A DNA stretch of 64,000 nt, taken from NCBI GenBank assembly GCA_964036315.1, contig OZ038511.1, positions 393,729 to 457,728 of the forward strand, in the 5' to 3' direction. Shown piece after piece: positions 24,733-34,164 of this stretch. The notes under the pieces were generated by a model. The model had not been told where the DNA came from. It made no database searches and saw only the letters and a list, made by a program, of their open reading frames with translations. The number at the start of each line of letters is the position of its first letter. Position 1 is the stretch's first letter. A program made the translations under genes and the position numbers. The stretch is from Acanthosepion esculentum (Eukaryota; Mollusca; Cephalopoda; Sepiida; Sepiidae).

Positions 24733-25048
24733 ATTATAAGAGATTATAACAAAAACGTAGAAATCGCTACGCAAAAGCTTTCATGTTTCAATACTTTGAT
24801 TGTACTACTTCAGGCAAAGGTAAGTATCTGGTGATTAAATGATTCTTAAGAAGCTTTGAAAACAAAGTGTTACCTCTTTTATGAAAAGAGGGAAATATAA
24901 TTTAATTCTGACCTTATGATTCCCCCACCCATTTTATCTTTCAGAAAAGAGGTAACACTTTGCTGATCATCACTAGAAAAAGTACATTCAAAGTATTAAA
25001 ACATGAAAGCTTTTCTGTTAGCGATTTCAACATGATTTTATTATATTT
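24679..25048. repeat. Foldback element beside a (TA)n tract
   Basis: After a (TACA)/(TA) tract (24679-24730) the left arm reads aaatcgctacgcaaaagctt, tcatgtttcaatactttgat, ending in acaaagtgttacctctttt at about 24863. The right arm is its reverse complement: aaaagaggtaacactttg at about 24945, then caaagtattaaaacatgaaa, gcttttctgttagcgatttc at 25010. Arms are about 100-150 bp with indels and mismatches. There is no coding capacity, so it is a MITE-like or foldback structure; the family is unknown. Confidence 0.8.
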
Positions 25049-25155
25049 TATAATAAAGATAATACTATATTGCTCTACTTTGTACTGAGCACTTCTTTAA
25101 AAGTAAATGTTACAAACTGTGGAATTTTACTCCATGTGTTCTTTCTCTCATTTGG

Positions 25156-25157
<2 letters not shown>

Positions 25158-25230
<73 letters not shown>
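25158..25230. repeat. Long (TA)n microsatellite
   Basis: An uninterrupted TA run of about 70 bp. Cruciform-prone and likely polymorphic. Confidence 0.97.
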
Positions 25231-25234
<4 letters not shown>

Positions 25235-25459
25235 AGTATGTGCAGCACTTTCCACAGAGTGTTGAGATTCTATCGTCTGATCCTAGGCAAATATATGATG
25301 GACTGACACTTCGATATGAAACATCATACACAGATACTTGGATTTGAGGTGGAAATGCTGATCAATATGTAAATAATCTTCTCTTTTTGTGGCTTGTATA
25401 CTAATTGGATATATATGCAGGAACATAGAAATTAACATTACATGCCTTAAACAATCTAT

Positions 25460-25462
<3 letters not shown>

Positions 25463-25521
<59 letters not shown>
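25463..25521. repeat. (TG)n(TA)n microsatellite next to H copy 4
   Basis: gtgtgtgtgtgt followed by (TA)n, ending exactly where the H repeat tail (aatataaaagtgaacattga) begins. Confidence 0.95.
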
Positions 25522-25524
<3 letters not shown>

Positions 25525-25690
25525 TAAAAGTGAACATTGAAGTCAACACTTAAAGCCAACAGGCTGTTTCATGCTAGTTGCAATCGTCAGGCCACTTTTT
25601 TTTTTCTCAGCTATTTATATATACGGGTTAGTGGTGCATTGTGGGTAGTCTATTTTGGCAGTTAGTAAAGCCCATTTATTTTTAAACCAG
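25522..25690 (-). repeat. Repeat 'H' copy 4 (core intact, reverse)
   Basis: Minus strand: ggcctgacgattgcaactag, catgaaacagcctgttggc, then the gttgacttcaatgttcac tail. CTGACGA is at 25590-25584 and GAAA at 25570-25567. The cleavage-type triplet is GTT rather than GTC. The extended module on the plus strand (tatttatatatacgggttag, tggtgcattgtgggtagtct) runs directly into the retroelement coding remnant at 25.7 kb, so H may be its terminal module. Confidence 0.8.
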
Positions 25691-26725
25691 GACCTTCACA
25701 ATAACAATGCACCCAAGGAAAAATATGGCTTCAAAACCAAAAATGCCCCACACAACAAAAAGAATTATACAACTTCAAGAAAGACTTAACTGACCTAGTT
25801 AGAAAATAAAATTCCATAAAAAACAAGATGCATTTAAAAAAAAAAAACTAAAAGAGGATATAACTAAAATAAACAATTCATCAAATGTATTTATCACAGC
25901 TGACAAAACAAGAAATTTATACAAACTAAGCCCTCTTACATACAATAAATTACTCAAGAACAACATAACCAAAACATACAAAAAGGCACCTAAAACAATA
26001 GAACATGATATCAATAAAGAAGCTAAAGCAATCGCCCAAAAATTAGACCTAGATGACCGAATAAGTTGCATCAGCAAGGCGCAAGCCTTTATCACACTAA
26101 AAGACCACAAAGAAAATTTCAAAACCAACCCTGCATGCAGACTCATAAACCCAGCCAAAAGTGAACTAGGTAAAATAAGTAAAATGATACTAGAAAGAAT
26201 TAATTCTGACCTGCGAAATCATAGGTATATACTTACTACATGAACTAAGCAAATTAATAAATAGAAATGACACAGGACTCTACAGGGATGATGGTCTCAT
26301 AATCTTAAGAGACTGTAACAAACAAAACACAGACAAAACTAGAAAAGCAATAATAAAGATTTAAAAAAATAACGGATTTGACATAGATATAAAAACTAAC
26401 CTAAATGAAGTAGATTTTCTAGATGTTACTTTCAACCTAAGAAACATATAAACCATACAGAAAACCCAATGATAAACCACTCTATATACACACATCTTCC
26501 AACCACCCACCTTCTATAATCAAACAGATACCAAAATCGATTAACCGCAGGCTTTCGGACAATTCCTCCAATGAATCCATATTTAACAAAGCTAAGAAAG
26601 ACTACAAAACAGCCCTAAAAGATAGTGGATTCCCAGCAACCCTCACATACTCACCACAGAACACAAAAAAGGCCAACAGGAAAAGAAATATCATATGGTT
26701 CAACCATCGCGTTCTATATTAACAG
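25691..26725 (+). pseudogene. Reverse transcriptase of a Penelope-like or related retroelement
   Basis: A long decayed RT gene read left to right. From 25795 the frame gives LVRKIKFHKKQDAF, DITKINNSSNVFITADKTRN, LYKLSP, YKKAPKTIEHDINKEAKAIA, LDLDDRISCISKAQAFITLK, DHKENFKTNPACRLINPAKS, ELGKISKMILERINSDLRN. After a frameshift: LHELSKLINR, GLYRDDGLIILRD (the palm YxDD box), FDIDIKTNLNEVDFLDVTFN, then HTSSNHPPSIIKQIPKSINR, RLSDNSSNESIFNKAKKDYK and KRNIIWFNHRVLY. This order matches RT proteins found in many invertebrates that continue into a GIY-YIG nuclease; that nuclease is missing here. Breaks include stops near 26365 and 26450 and at least two frameshifts. Family name tentative. Confidence 0.8.
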
Positions 26726-28499
26726 GCCTCTGCGTAACGCTGCGACTTCGATAGACTGGAGGCTGGCTGACAATTAGATCGTTTTAGTTTCAGTTTGAGC
26801 AAACTGCTGCGTACTGTGTACTCTTATGTTGTTGGCTCAAGAAATTCAAAGGAATCTTTTAATTTTACCTTTGGTTGGAATATCATTTAACTTATTTATT
26901 TGAAGTATATATATTTGATTATTTTAGTTTGAGTCCATACATTATTTATATTTAAATTGTAAAAAGTAAACTTTAGTGCTTAAATTTACTCGCACAAAAA
27001 GATTTATTTAAAGTTTAAAGCCTTAACATTTTTAAATTAAAGTTTAATTTGTTTTTGGCATTTTCCCTCTTAAAGTTTGTTCCACATTTTTTGATTAAAG
27101 TTTAAAGAATTATTTATTGATAAAATGCAATTCTTTTTGAGTAATTTGTGTTATTTTAAGAAGCAAAACAAAACAACGTTTAACAAATTTGAACAGAATT
27201 TCATTTAGTTTCTTCAAAGATGTAAAGAAAACTATTTTTATTATAAAATGAATTAAGATTTTTTTTTTTCATAAACCCAATGTCATTACTTAATTTGATA
27301 TTTATTTTTGATATCGCTAAAAAAACATTGTTAGTATGAGTGAAAACATAATGTCAACGAAATTAAAGTTTAATTTTCTCAAGTTTTTAACCATGATAAA
27401 AAATTAGCATAAGTGAACATTTTTCTATTAAAAGTTTAAGTTTGAATAATAAATTTTAATACAGAAAGGTTCATTAACATTTGCAGCAGTTAAATGTCAA
27501 TATTTTAATTTTTAATTATTATTTTTTTGTTTTTTTTAGAAAGGTCTCCTTTTTTACACCATTTGACTACAAAATTTATTTTACAAGACAAGAATAATAA
27601 TACCATTTTATTTATCATATTTATTTTAATATTTTTCTGATATTGTTGTTAAAGGACAAAATGCATTATTTTTACTTTACTTTTAATTGTTTTGCTTTAA
27701 GGTAAAAAAAAAGTTATATATATTCCTATTTATATAGTTTATGAATGTTTTTAAATTTAATATAAAGTTTTAAAGTAATAAAACTTGACCGGGCGATTTT
27801 ACGCGAAGTTTGTTTTTACCATCTTAAACCATGCTGCTCACTGCTACTAGTTCAGTCATTTATTTTATTTACCCAGTTGAGAAGGAAGCCCTTTTTTGCA
27901 CATGACCAGAAGTGATGGATCGGAGGCATAGTCTCAAAAGATTGCAAAAATCCCTCTCCCCCCCTTCCCAATCTCCTTGCGAGGAGTTTTAGGAACAAGA
28001 ACGATCTGCTCTTTTATGTCTGGAGGGGCAGTTTTTTTTTATGGCTGACCCTTTGGGAGAGAGCCAAGCAATAGCTTAACAATAACATTAAACAAGTACC
28101 AGAAATTTAAATACCAACTTCAAATTGAATTTTTTAATTTTTAGTTTAATGGCACTATGCAAGTATTACTATTTTTTGTTTGATTAAAAACAGTTTTATT
28201 ATTGATAATTAAATGATTAATATTGTGCAAAACTGCAAATCTGACAGTATTCTTCAAACAAAACCATACCCCCCACCATTTTTTTTTAAATTAAGAAGTA
28301 GATTCTCAAGCTGAAGGCAACTCTGTAAAATTTTTGGTTTTAATTAATTGTGTGTATTTGGGCAGGGTGCATGGATCAAAGCTGTAATTAAGAGTATAAT
28401 TAATTTAGCTTGAAAATTTACTCCTAAAATGAAGTAGTAAGAGAAATATTTGTTAAAGATGTTTAATCTACCATTTCAGATACTACTTAATTCCTAGCC
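26726..28499. other. Leader-like region before the P-element transposase
   Basis: Opens with a GC-richer 70-bp patch (ctgcgtaacgctgcgacttc), then very AT-rich DNA with many agtttaa/aaagttt phrases. A second less AT-rich patch is at 27785-28075 (cgggcgattttacgcgaagt; a C-run at 27958-27965). It could include the 5' end of the P-element-like transposon, but I found no matching terminal repeat. Confidence 0.35.
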
Positions 28500-30310
28500 A
28501 TGCCCTGGAAGTGCTGTGTGTTTGCTTGCAAAACAAATTACAGAAGCCAGCAAGACAAAACTATGTGTGGTGAGATTAATAAAATACCAGTTTATCGTTT
28601 TCCAAAAAACAAAGACGAGAGAGAGCAATGGATAAAATCAGTTCCAAATGCCAATCTAAATGTTACTAACAATACTGTTATTTGTCAACAACATTGGCCT
28701 TCAAATTTTGATACCATGAAAGTTAATGGAAAAATACGACCCAAAAATCCACCATCTGTATGGCCAGGTGTGCCAAGTAGTCAAATACCAACACCCTCAG
28801 CTGTTCAAAGGAATATAAAAAACCCTCCAGTACTGTTAGAAATCAAATTGCTGATGAACTTAATGCTTTTTTAGAATTAGATAAAATGAATTATACAAAT
28901 TTGAAAGAAAGTCTGCTTAACAACAAAAAAGACTTTATATGTCCAGTTGTAGCATTTTTGGATGAAAATATTTTAACTGTTCAATCATCAAAATCTATTG
29001 ATGGTATTCCTCTCTTTATGTTGAAAATTTATAACAAGTTGTGCTTTGAAACATTTCATTATGGAGTTAAGTGTTATATTAGCAGCCTGTTCAAAAATCG
29101 TATAAATACAGTTGATACTTGGTCAAAACTGGAAGAAATCATCTGATATTTAAATTCTATGGCTTTTGATCACAAGAAAAATATCCTGAGTCAACAATTT
29201 TTAGCAATGGCTCCCAAAATGGTTGGAATAAAATACAGCTCAGATATAGTTGTGCATGCTTTTGGGTACTATGCAAGATCACGGACATTGTATAATGAAT
29301 TAAGATATGATTTTCAATTACCCTCATTAGCAACATTAGGAAGGATGAAGTCAAAAGTTTCAAAACTTAAAGAAAAATCTTTTTTGTTGTCTATATTTAA
29401 TACTCTTAATACTAGTCAAAAAGGGTGCATAATTCTCCATGATGAAGTATATATCAAAAAGATGTTGCTATATCATGGCAAACAACTATTTGGTAAATCA
29501 GTTGACAATCCATCTGTCCTTGCTCAAACAGTACTTGGTATAATGTTGATATGTCGCAATGGGGGTCCAAATTTTCTTATAAAATTGATTCCAATTTCAA
29601 AATTAACGTCCGCCTTTTTATTTGAACAAATTGAGTTAACAGTCCAAGCCATCACATCTGTACCAGCTGATGTAAAGGCTATTATATGTGATGGCAACCG
29701 CGTAAATCAAGCTTTTTTAAAATTATATCCTACACTTCCTGAAAAGCTTTGGTTAACTGAAGATAATAAACATTTACTTTTTGATTATGTTCATCTGTTG
29801 AAAAATATTCGCAATTTGTGGCTGACAGAAAAAATAGGAGAACTAATCTTTGATGATGATGGAGTAAGTCGAGTTGCAAAATGGACACATCTTAAACAGT
29901 TATATCGTTTTGAATCTGAAAGACTACTCAAACTTTCAGATTTAAATGAAATTTCCATTGCTCCAAAGCCAATAGAAAGACAATGGGTTTCTACTTGCCT
30001 CAGAGTGTTTTCTGGAAAAACATATAATGCACTTCTCACTCAGTCTGAAATAAGTGCAGGTAAGAATGATACTTCTCTCTTCATAAACAAGGTTTTGACA
30101 TGGTGGAAAATTTAAAATGTTAAATCCCTTCAAATAGATAAATTACATAATGATCCTCTACAAGCTGAAATCAGATCTCCAAATGATACCCGACTTGATT
30201 TTTATCATTGAATTTGGTAAAATGGCTCTTAATATGGCTGGCAGTCAAGGTAATCGTAAAAAACAATTATCCCAAAATGCTGCTACTGCCATACATCATA
30301 CTGAAATGGA
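28500..30310 (+). pseudogene. P-element-type (THAP9-like) transposase
   Basis: The best preserved transposase here. The N-terminus (28500) is a THAP DNA-binding domain: MPWKCCVFACKTNY gives the paired cysteines, VYRFPKNKDEREQWI the THAP core, and VICQQHWP the C..H pair. It shifts frame near 28815-28830, beside a poly-A run, into RNQIADELNAFLELDK and continues to an in-frame TGA at 29144. Beyond the stop the same frame runs 29147-30115: LHDEVYIKKMLLYHGKQLFG, VLAQTVLGIMLI, GGPNFLIKLIPIS, AIICDGNRVNQAFLK, LFDYVHLLKNIRNLWLTEK, all characteristic of P/THAP9 RNase-H-like and insertion domains. After another shift a C-terminal piece (FGKMALNMAGSQGNRK) ends at about 30305, where the H-type repeat begins. 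The number of breaks is small, so decay is recent relative to its neighbours. Confidence 0.9.
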
Positions 30311-30329
30311 ATTGTTAGTCTAATAAAAC

Positions 30330-30660
30330 ACTGATTAAAATAAAAATAAATATATAAGAAAAGAAATAAAAATAAAAAATAAAAACAAGCAAAATAAATT
30401 AACCCAAATAAATAAGCAAATAAACAACTTCTGGCAAAATAACCGCAAAAATAAACTACCCACAATGCACCACTGACCCATATATATATAAATAGCCAAG
30501 AAAAAAAAAAAAACTCATGGCCTGACGATTGCGTCTAGCATGAAACAGCCTGTTGCCTCTAAGTTTTAACTTCAATGTTCACTTTTATATTTACACATGC
30601 TCTTTATCTGATATTGAGCACTTTATCCCATAAATATAGCACAGCTTAAGACTATATTTC

Positions 30661-30663
<3 letters not shown>
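30330..30663 (+). repeat. Repeat 'H' copy 5 plus module B (core intact)
   Basis: The extended module in this orientation (aaactacccacaatgcacca, ctgacccatatatatataaa) leads to ggcctgacgattgcgtctag, catgaaacagcctgttgcct, gttttaacttcaatgttcac, then module B (tctgatattgagcactttat, cccataaatatagcacag). CTGACGA is at 30522-30528 and GAAA at 30542. It is inverted relative to H copy 4, so the pair brackets the 25.7-30.3 kb block. Confidence 0.82.

Positions 30664-30700
<37 letters not shown>
30664..30700. repeat. (TA)n microsatellite
   Basis: TA run closing module B. The same arrangement occurs at 58.55 kb. Confidence 0.95.
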
Positions 30701-30703
<3 letters not shown>

Positions 30704-31589
30704 CTAAGGTTTGGTATTTGCTTTGAAATAAAATTTATTAGTTTCAGGTGATGAGTTATTAGTTCTGTAGTTTTTGGAGGTTTGGTTATAGGTAACATAA
30801 TAGGAATTTTTTCGTGTGCCTACATTTGGTCTTTTAGGATTTTATAGTTTTCTGCAAATGTTCATTTGTTTTGAGGTGTTGTTTAAGTTGGTACTTTTTT
30901 TTTCTTCATTTCTATGTTATTTGGACATGTTTTGTGCTTTTTAAATTTTATAATGTTTTACATATATTTGTTTTTTTTATTAAATGTTGTTTTGTGTCCC
31001 TAACTTTTTTTTTCTTGAGGCCTGCCATTATTTTCTTGATTTCTTTTGCATTTTACAGTAACTTGATATATGACATTGGTAATTATATTACTTGGTATAT
31101 CACATTGGCACTTACTGTTTAATGAGCCTTCAGATTTCTTTCTCTGGTTTCACATGGGGTGTGTGAGTCTTTGTGGTGTTTGGATAATTTTTCTGATTTG
31201 TAACATATTTTCAGTGCTGTTATTGCTGTGGCTCTCAGAGTATTTCTCTTTATGCAGTTTGCTTGATTTGGGGAAATGTTTGTCAGTGACTCTAAATATT
31301 TTTTTTTAGATTTGCTTTTATATTTTCATTGTACAGTGGGTTGAACTGTCTGATGTTTCTTTTCCTGTTAACTATTAATAAGTAACATTCACACCAAACA
31401 GACAAAATGCATCAGAGAGAGAGAGAAAAAACATAGAAATTTTCTTTCAAATGTGTTTTATTAAATGTGATAAATAATGACTTATAAACATTCCTTTCAC
31501 ATATTTGAATAGCTTACTAAGGTACTTTATGAAAAATATTAGAACTTAATGTAGAAATTAGAGATTTTATTCTTGTATCTATTGCAGTT
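30701..31589. other. T-rich stretch without a recognised gene
   Basis: Two overlapping open frames (30871-31122 and 31070-31309) encode Phe/Leu-rich peptides, expected from T-rich DNA. No family recognised. Confidence 0.5.
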
Positions 31590-31925
31590 GCGGTTGGGAT
31601 GTGCAGGTGGTGTAATGGTTAGTGGCTTGAAATGAGAAATCTTGAGAGAACTGAGTTTGAATTCCAGTTAAGTTTGTTATGTGAAACTATTGTGGAAAAT
31701 GTATGAATGCATCTCTACCTGTTAGTTAAATAACAGGGCTAGGCTGAGCTCTCTAGCCTTGGTTGGCAACCAGCCTAAAGGAAGGACATCACTGGTTAGG
31801 CATAGGTCTGGCAACTTTATCCTGTGAAAACCTGCTTGTTACAGGAATCACCGCCATAACACTGAGTACTGTGGACTCCTCCAATTTCTAAGCGGAGTTT
31901 CCAGAACTCATGCAGTGAGTAATGA
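31590..31925 (+). mobile_element. tRNA-derived SINE
   Basis: The head contains a box-A-like aggtggtgtaatggttagtg (about 31605) and box-B-like gagtttgaattccag (31653-31667), i.e. an internal Pol III promoter. The body gagctctctagccttggttg, gcaaccagcctaaaggaa is shared with the SINEs at 20.33 (reverse) and 40.6 kb. The 3' boundary is approximate. A genuine tRNA gene is excluded because the anticodon arm and acceptor stem do not pair. Confidence 0.8.
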
Positions 31926-32892
31926 CCAAAGTCAAAACAAACGTGCACACCAATAAGGAAAATATAATTTTGAACAAAAACTTTCCAATTAGAAAATATT
32001 CTGTTTTATTAAAATACTCTTTTTCAGTTATTTTTCTGTCTTTTGGATTGACAAACCCCACTTTTGCCATATTTGAAAAGGGAATCACATACACAAGAGA
32101 TACAAGTATTTTAGAAGTTTTTGATTTTGGGGAAAGAATAATTTTGTAAGGTCTATGCTGCATGATAGTGATTGTCACTTTTCCATTTAACTTCATGCAT
32201 TTGAGCTTTCAACAGGACTGCACTCGAAAATTTCAATTGGAGTCTGGATGTCATTATTTGTGAGAATTTTATTTCAATGTGTACATTGAAATTGATGCCA
32301 CTTGCACACCTGATGCTTTCAGTCAAATGGGAGACAGTTTTTGGTTTGATGTCACTATTTTACCAATTTGGCACGAAGAAACATCCGTGTCAAAATGAAA
32401 AATAAGAAGTTGCAGGTGTAGGCACTATTGAATTTGAAATTTGCTTAGCTGTAAATTTTCATGTACAAATAGACATAGGTGTGTATGTTTATATAAATAA
32501 AACAAACAATAATTTCAGTGAATCTAGATTTGTATGTGTGGAGCAGGAAGAGTCCAGAAGCCTTCAAGCTTTTTTTTTTCTCAAGATATTTCTCAGATCT
32601 ATTCTATCAGATTACTTTTTATTGTATTACAAAGTAGTAAAATCAATTTAAAAAAGAATTCCCCCAGTCAGACTCTATTGAAGTTCTAAGATACAAACAT
32701 ACTTGTCTTTTACAGCTCATTGAAATGTAAGAAGAAATACTATACTTTCAGCTTTTTTATTTTGCGATGTTAGAAGTTGCAAAGTAAATGTTTAATTTGA
32801 TTGATAGGAAACTTTGAGCTTCCGTTCTTCTTTTCAGTGGAATTCAAACTGGGTTAATTGCACTCTGAGTTTCAATGAAAAAGTCATATTAT
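31926..32892. other. No recognised feature
   Basis: The opposed open frames at 31888-32196 (reverse) and 31922-32149 (forward) are antisense shadows of each other. Neither resembles a known family. Confidence 0.45.
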
Positions 32893-33160
32893 AAGCTGTG
32901 TGGATAGTGTAACAGTGGTGCAAAAATTGTACTTGGCAAGGCAAGTTCAAATTTTGGCCTAGTCTCCTGGATTCACTTTTGTATTGGTGTCCTTGGAAAA
33001 ATCATGAATCAATCTCTTCTTCCCCTTAGTTATGGGTTTAATAGCCTTGTGTGGCATCTAGTCTAAGAGAAGAACTACTCAGATTTCAAAGGCAATGGCA
33101 AACCATTCCACTATCTTGACCAAGAAGTTATGACATATAATAATAAAAAAAAAATAAAAG
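32893..33160 (+). mobile_element. tRNA-derived SINE with A-rich tail
   Basis: The head (gtgtggatagtgtaacagtg) is followed by box-B-like ggcaagttcaaattttggcc at about 32940. The body has tttcaaaggcaatggcaaac, cattccactatcttgacc, ending in an A/T-rich tail near 33150. Related in head sequence to the 20.33 kb SINE. Confidence 0.75.
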
Positions 33161-33269
33161 AATAGTAATTTGGAGAGATCTATGATTGCCTATATCCTTA
33201 TGGAAAATGGCATTAAAAAAAAAGCATAATATGCAAACATCTTTGAAGGAATATTTTTGTTATTTTTAT

Positions 33270-33800
33270 TATTATTCAGTGCAAAAGTTAAAGGGAAAAT
33301 AGCTTAGTGCAGAGATGGCAAACCACTGACCCGCAGGTCATGAACTGACCCACCATCAAATTTTTAATGACTCATGAGGTCATAAAATATGGCTCGCCAT
33401 GAACTATATTAGAATCAACCACCAGGAATTGCCTTGATATGGATATGAGTGTTGCATGTATTAATCTGAAGGCAACAAAATATGAATTTCAAATTAAAAC
33501 ATTAGCAACAAAAAAGCATTAAAATTATCTGCAAGTAAATGAGTGACCCATTTATGTTTATAAAAAATTTACTAGTACCAAAAATGACCTGGAAACTATA
33601 AAGGTTTGCCATCTCTGGCCTAGTGAATTAAAGTGTCAGCTTGTGAATTTGGTGACATAGTAATTGTGAGTTCAATCCCTGGGTCAAACAGTGTGTAATT
33701 AGACTCAGGAAATGAGGCAAGCAATAAATAAGTAGTATTAAATAAGAACTAAGTAAGATATCCCTAGACATAGGTCATAGAATGAAAACAATCTACCTCC
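33270..33800 (+). mobile_element. tRNA-derived SINE interrupted by a MITE
   Basis: The left piece ends tagcttagtg at 33309; the right piece resumes gcctagtgaattaaagtgtc at 33618. Joined conceptually, these form a tRNA-like box A region followed by box-B-like tgtgagttcaatccctggg at about 33666. The 3' body (atatccctagacatagg) matches the SINE at 4.4 kb. The interruption is the hAT MITE at 33310-33617. Confidence 0.8.
33310..33617. mobile_element. hAT-type MITE, 308 bp, with TIRs and 8-bp TSD
   Basis: The left end cagagatggcaaacc and right end ggtttgccatctctg are perfect 15-bp inverted repeats of hAT type. They are flanked by gcttagtg (33302-33309) and gcctagtg (33618-33625), an 8-bp target-site duplication with one mismatch, the size expected for hAT transposases. 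There is no coding capacity, so it must have moved in trans. It sits in the promoter region of a SINE, which dates it after the SINE. Confidence 0.95.
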
Positions 33801-34057
33801 ATAGATTAAATAAAGGGGTGAGTTTAAAATTCCTTTAGGTGAAAGATTTTTTCCCAGTTGTGTGTGTCTGTGTGTGCATGGCAGTGTATAGAGTGGAATG
33901 AACAAAATGCTTAACAGTTTTTATATGTGGTTGAAAAGAGAGTGCAAAATACTTGTATTTTGTGGGAAAAACGTTGGGTTTCGCAGTTAACAGTTTTCCC
34001 TTGAGTAGATGTTTTGTAGAGAGATTTCTCTGCTTTTTTCCATGAGGAAAAAAAAAT

Positions 34058-34115
34058 CCTAGTGTCAAACTGTTAGGACTGGTACGTGTCTTCTGCAGCA
34101 AGGGTTGTGAGTAGT
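34058..34115. repeat. Direct repeat flanking the MULE (left)
   Basis: tgttaggactggtacgtgtc, ttctgcagcaagggttgtga is repeated in the same orientation at 36.38-36.44 kb (tgctaggacagaccatgtgt, cttctgcagcaaaggtttta). At about 60 bp it is far longer than a target-site duplication. Confidence 0.75.
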
Positions 34116-34164
34116 TTTTCCTTTTGATAAGTTGAGATTTCTCCACTTGTTCCCATGAGGAATG

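Noticed and set aside
25799..26158. 119-codon reverse-strand ORF
   Set aside because: Antisense shadow of the retroelement RT, whose forward translation matches a known family.
31590..31700. Possible tRNA gene
   Set aside because: Boxes A and B are present but the cloverleaf does not fold and a SINE body follows; the same body occurs elsewhere in the window.
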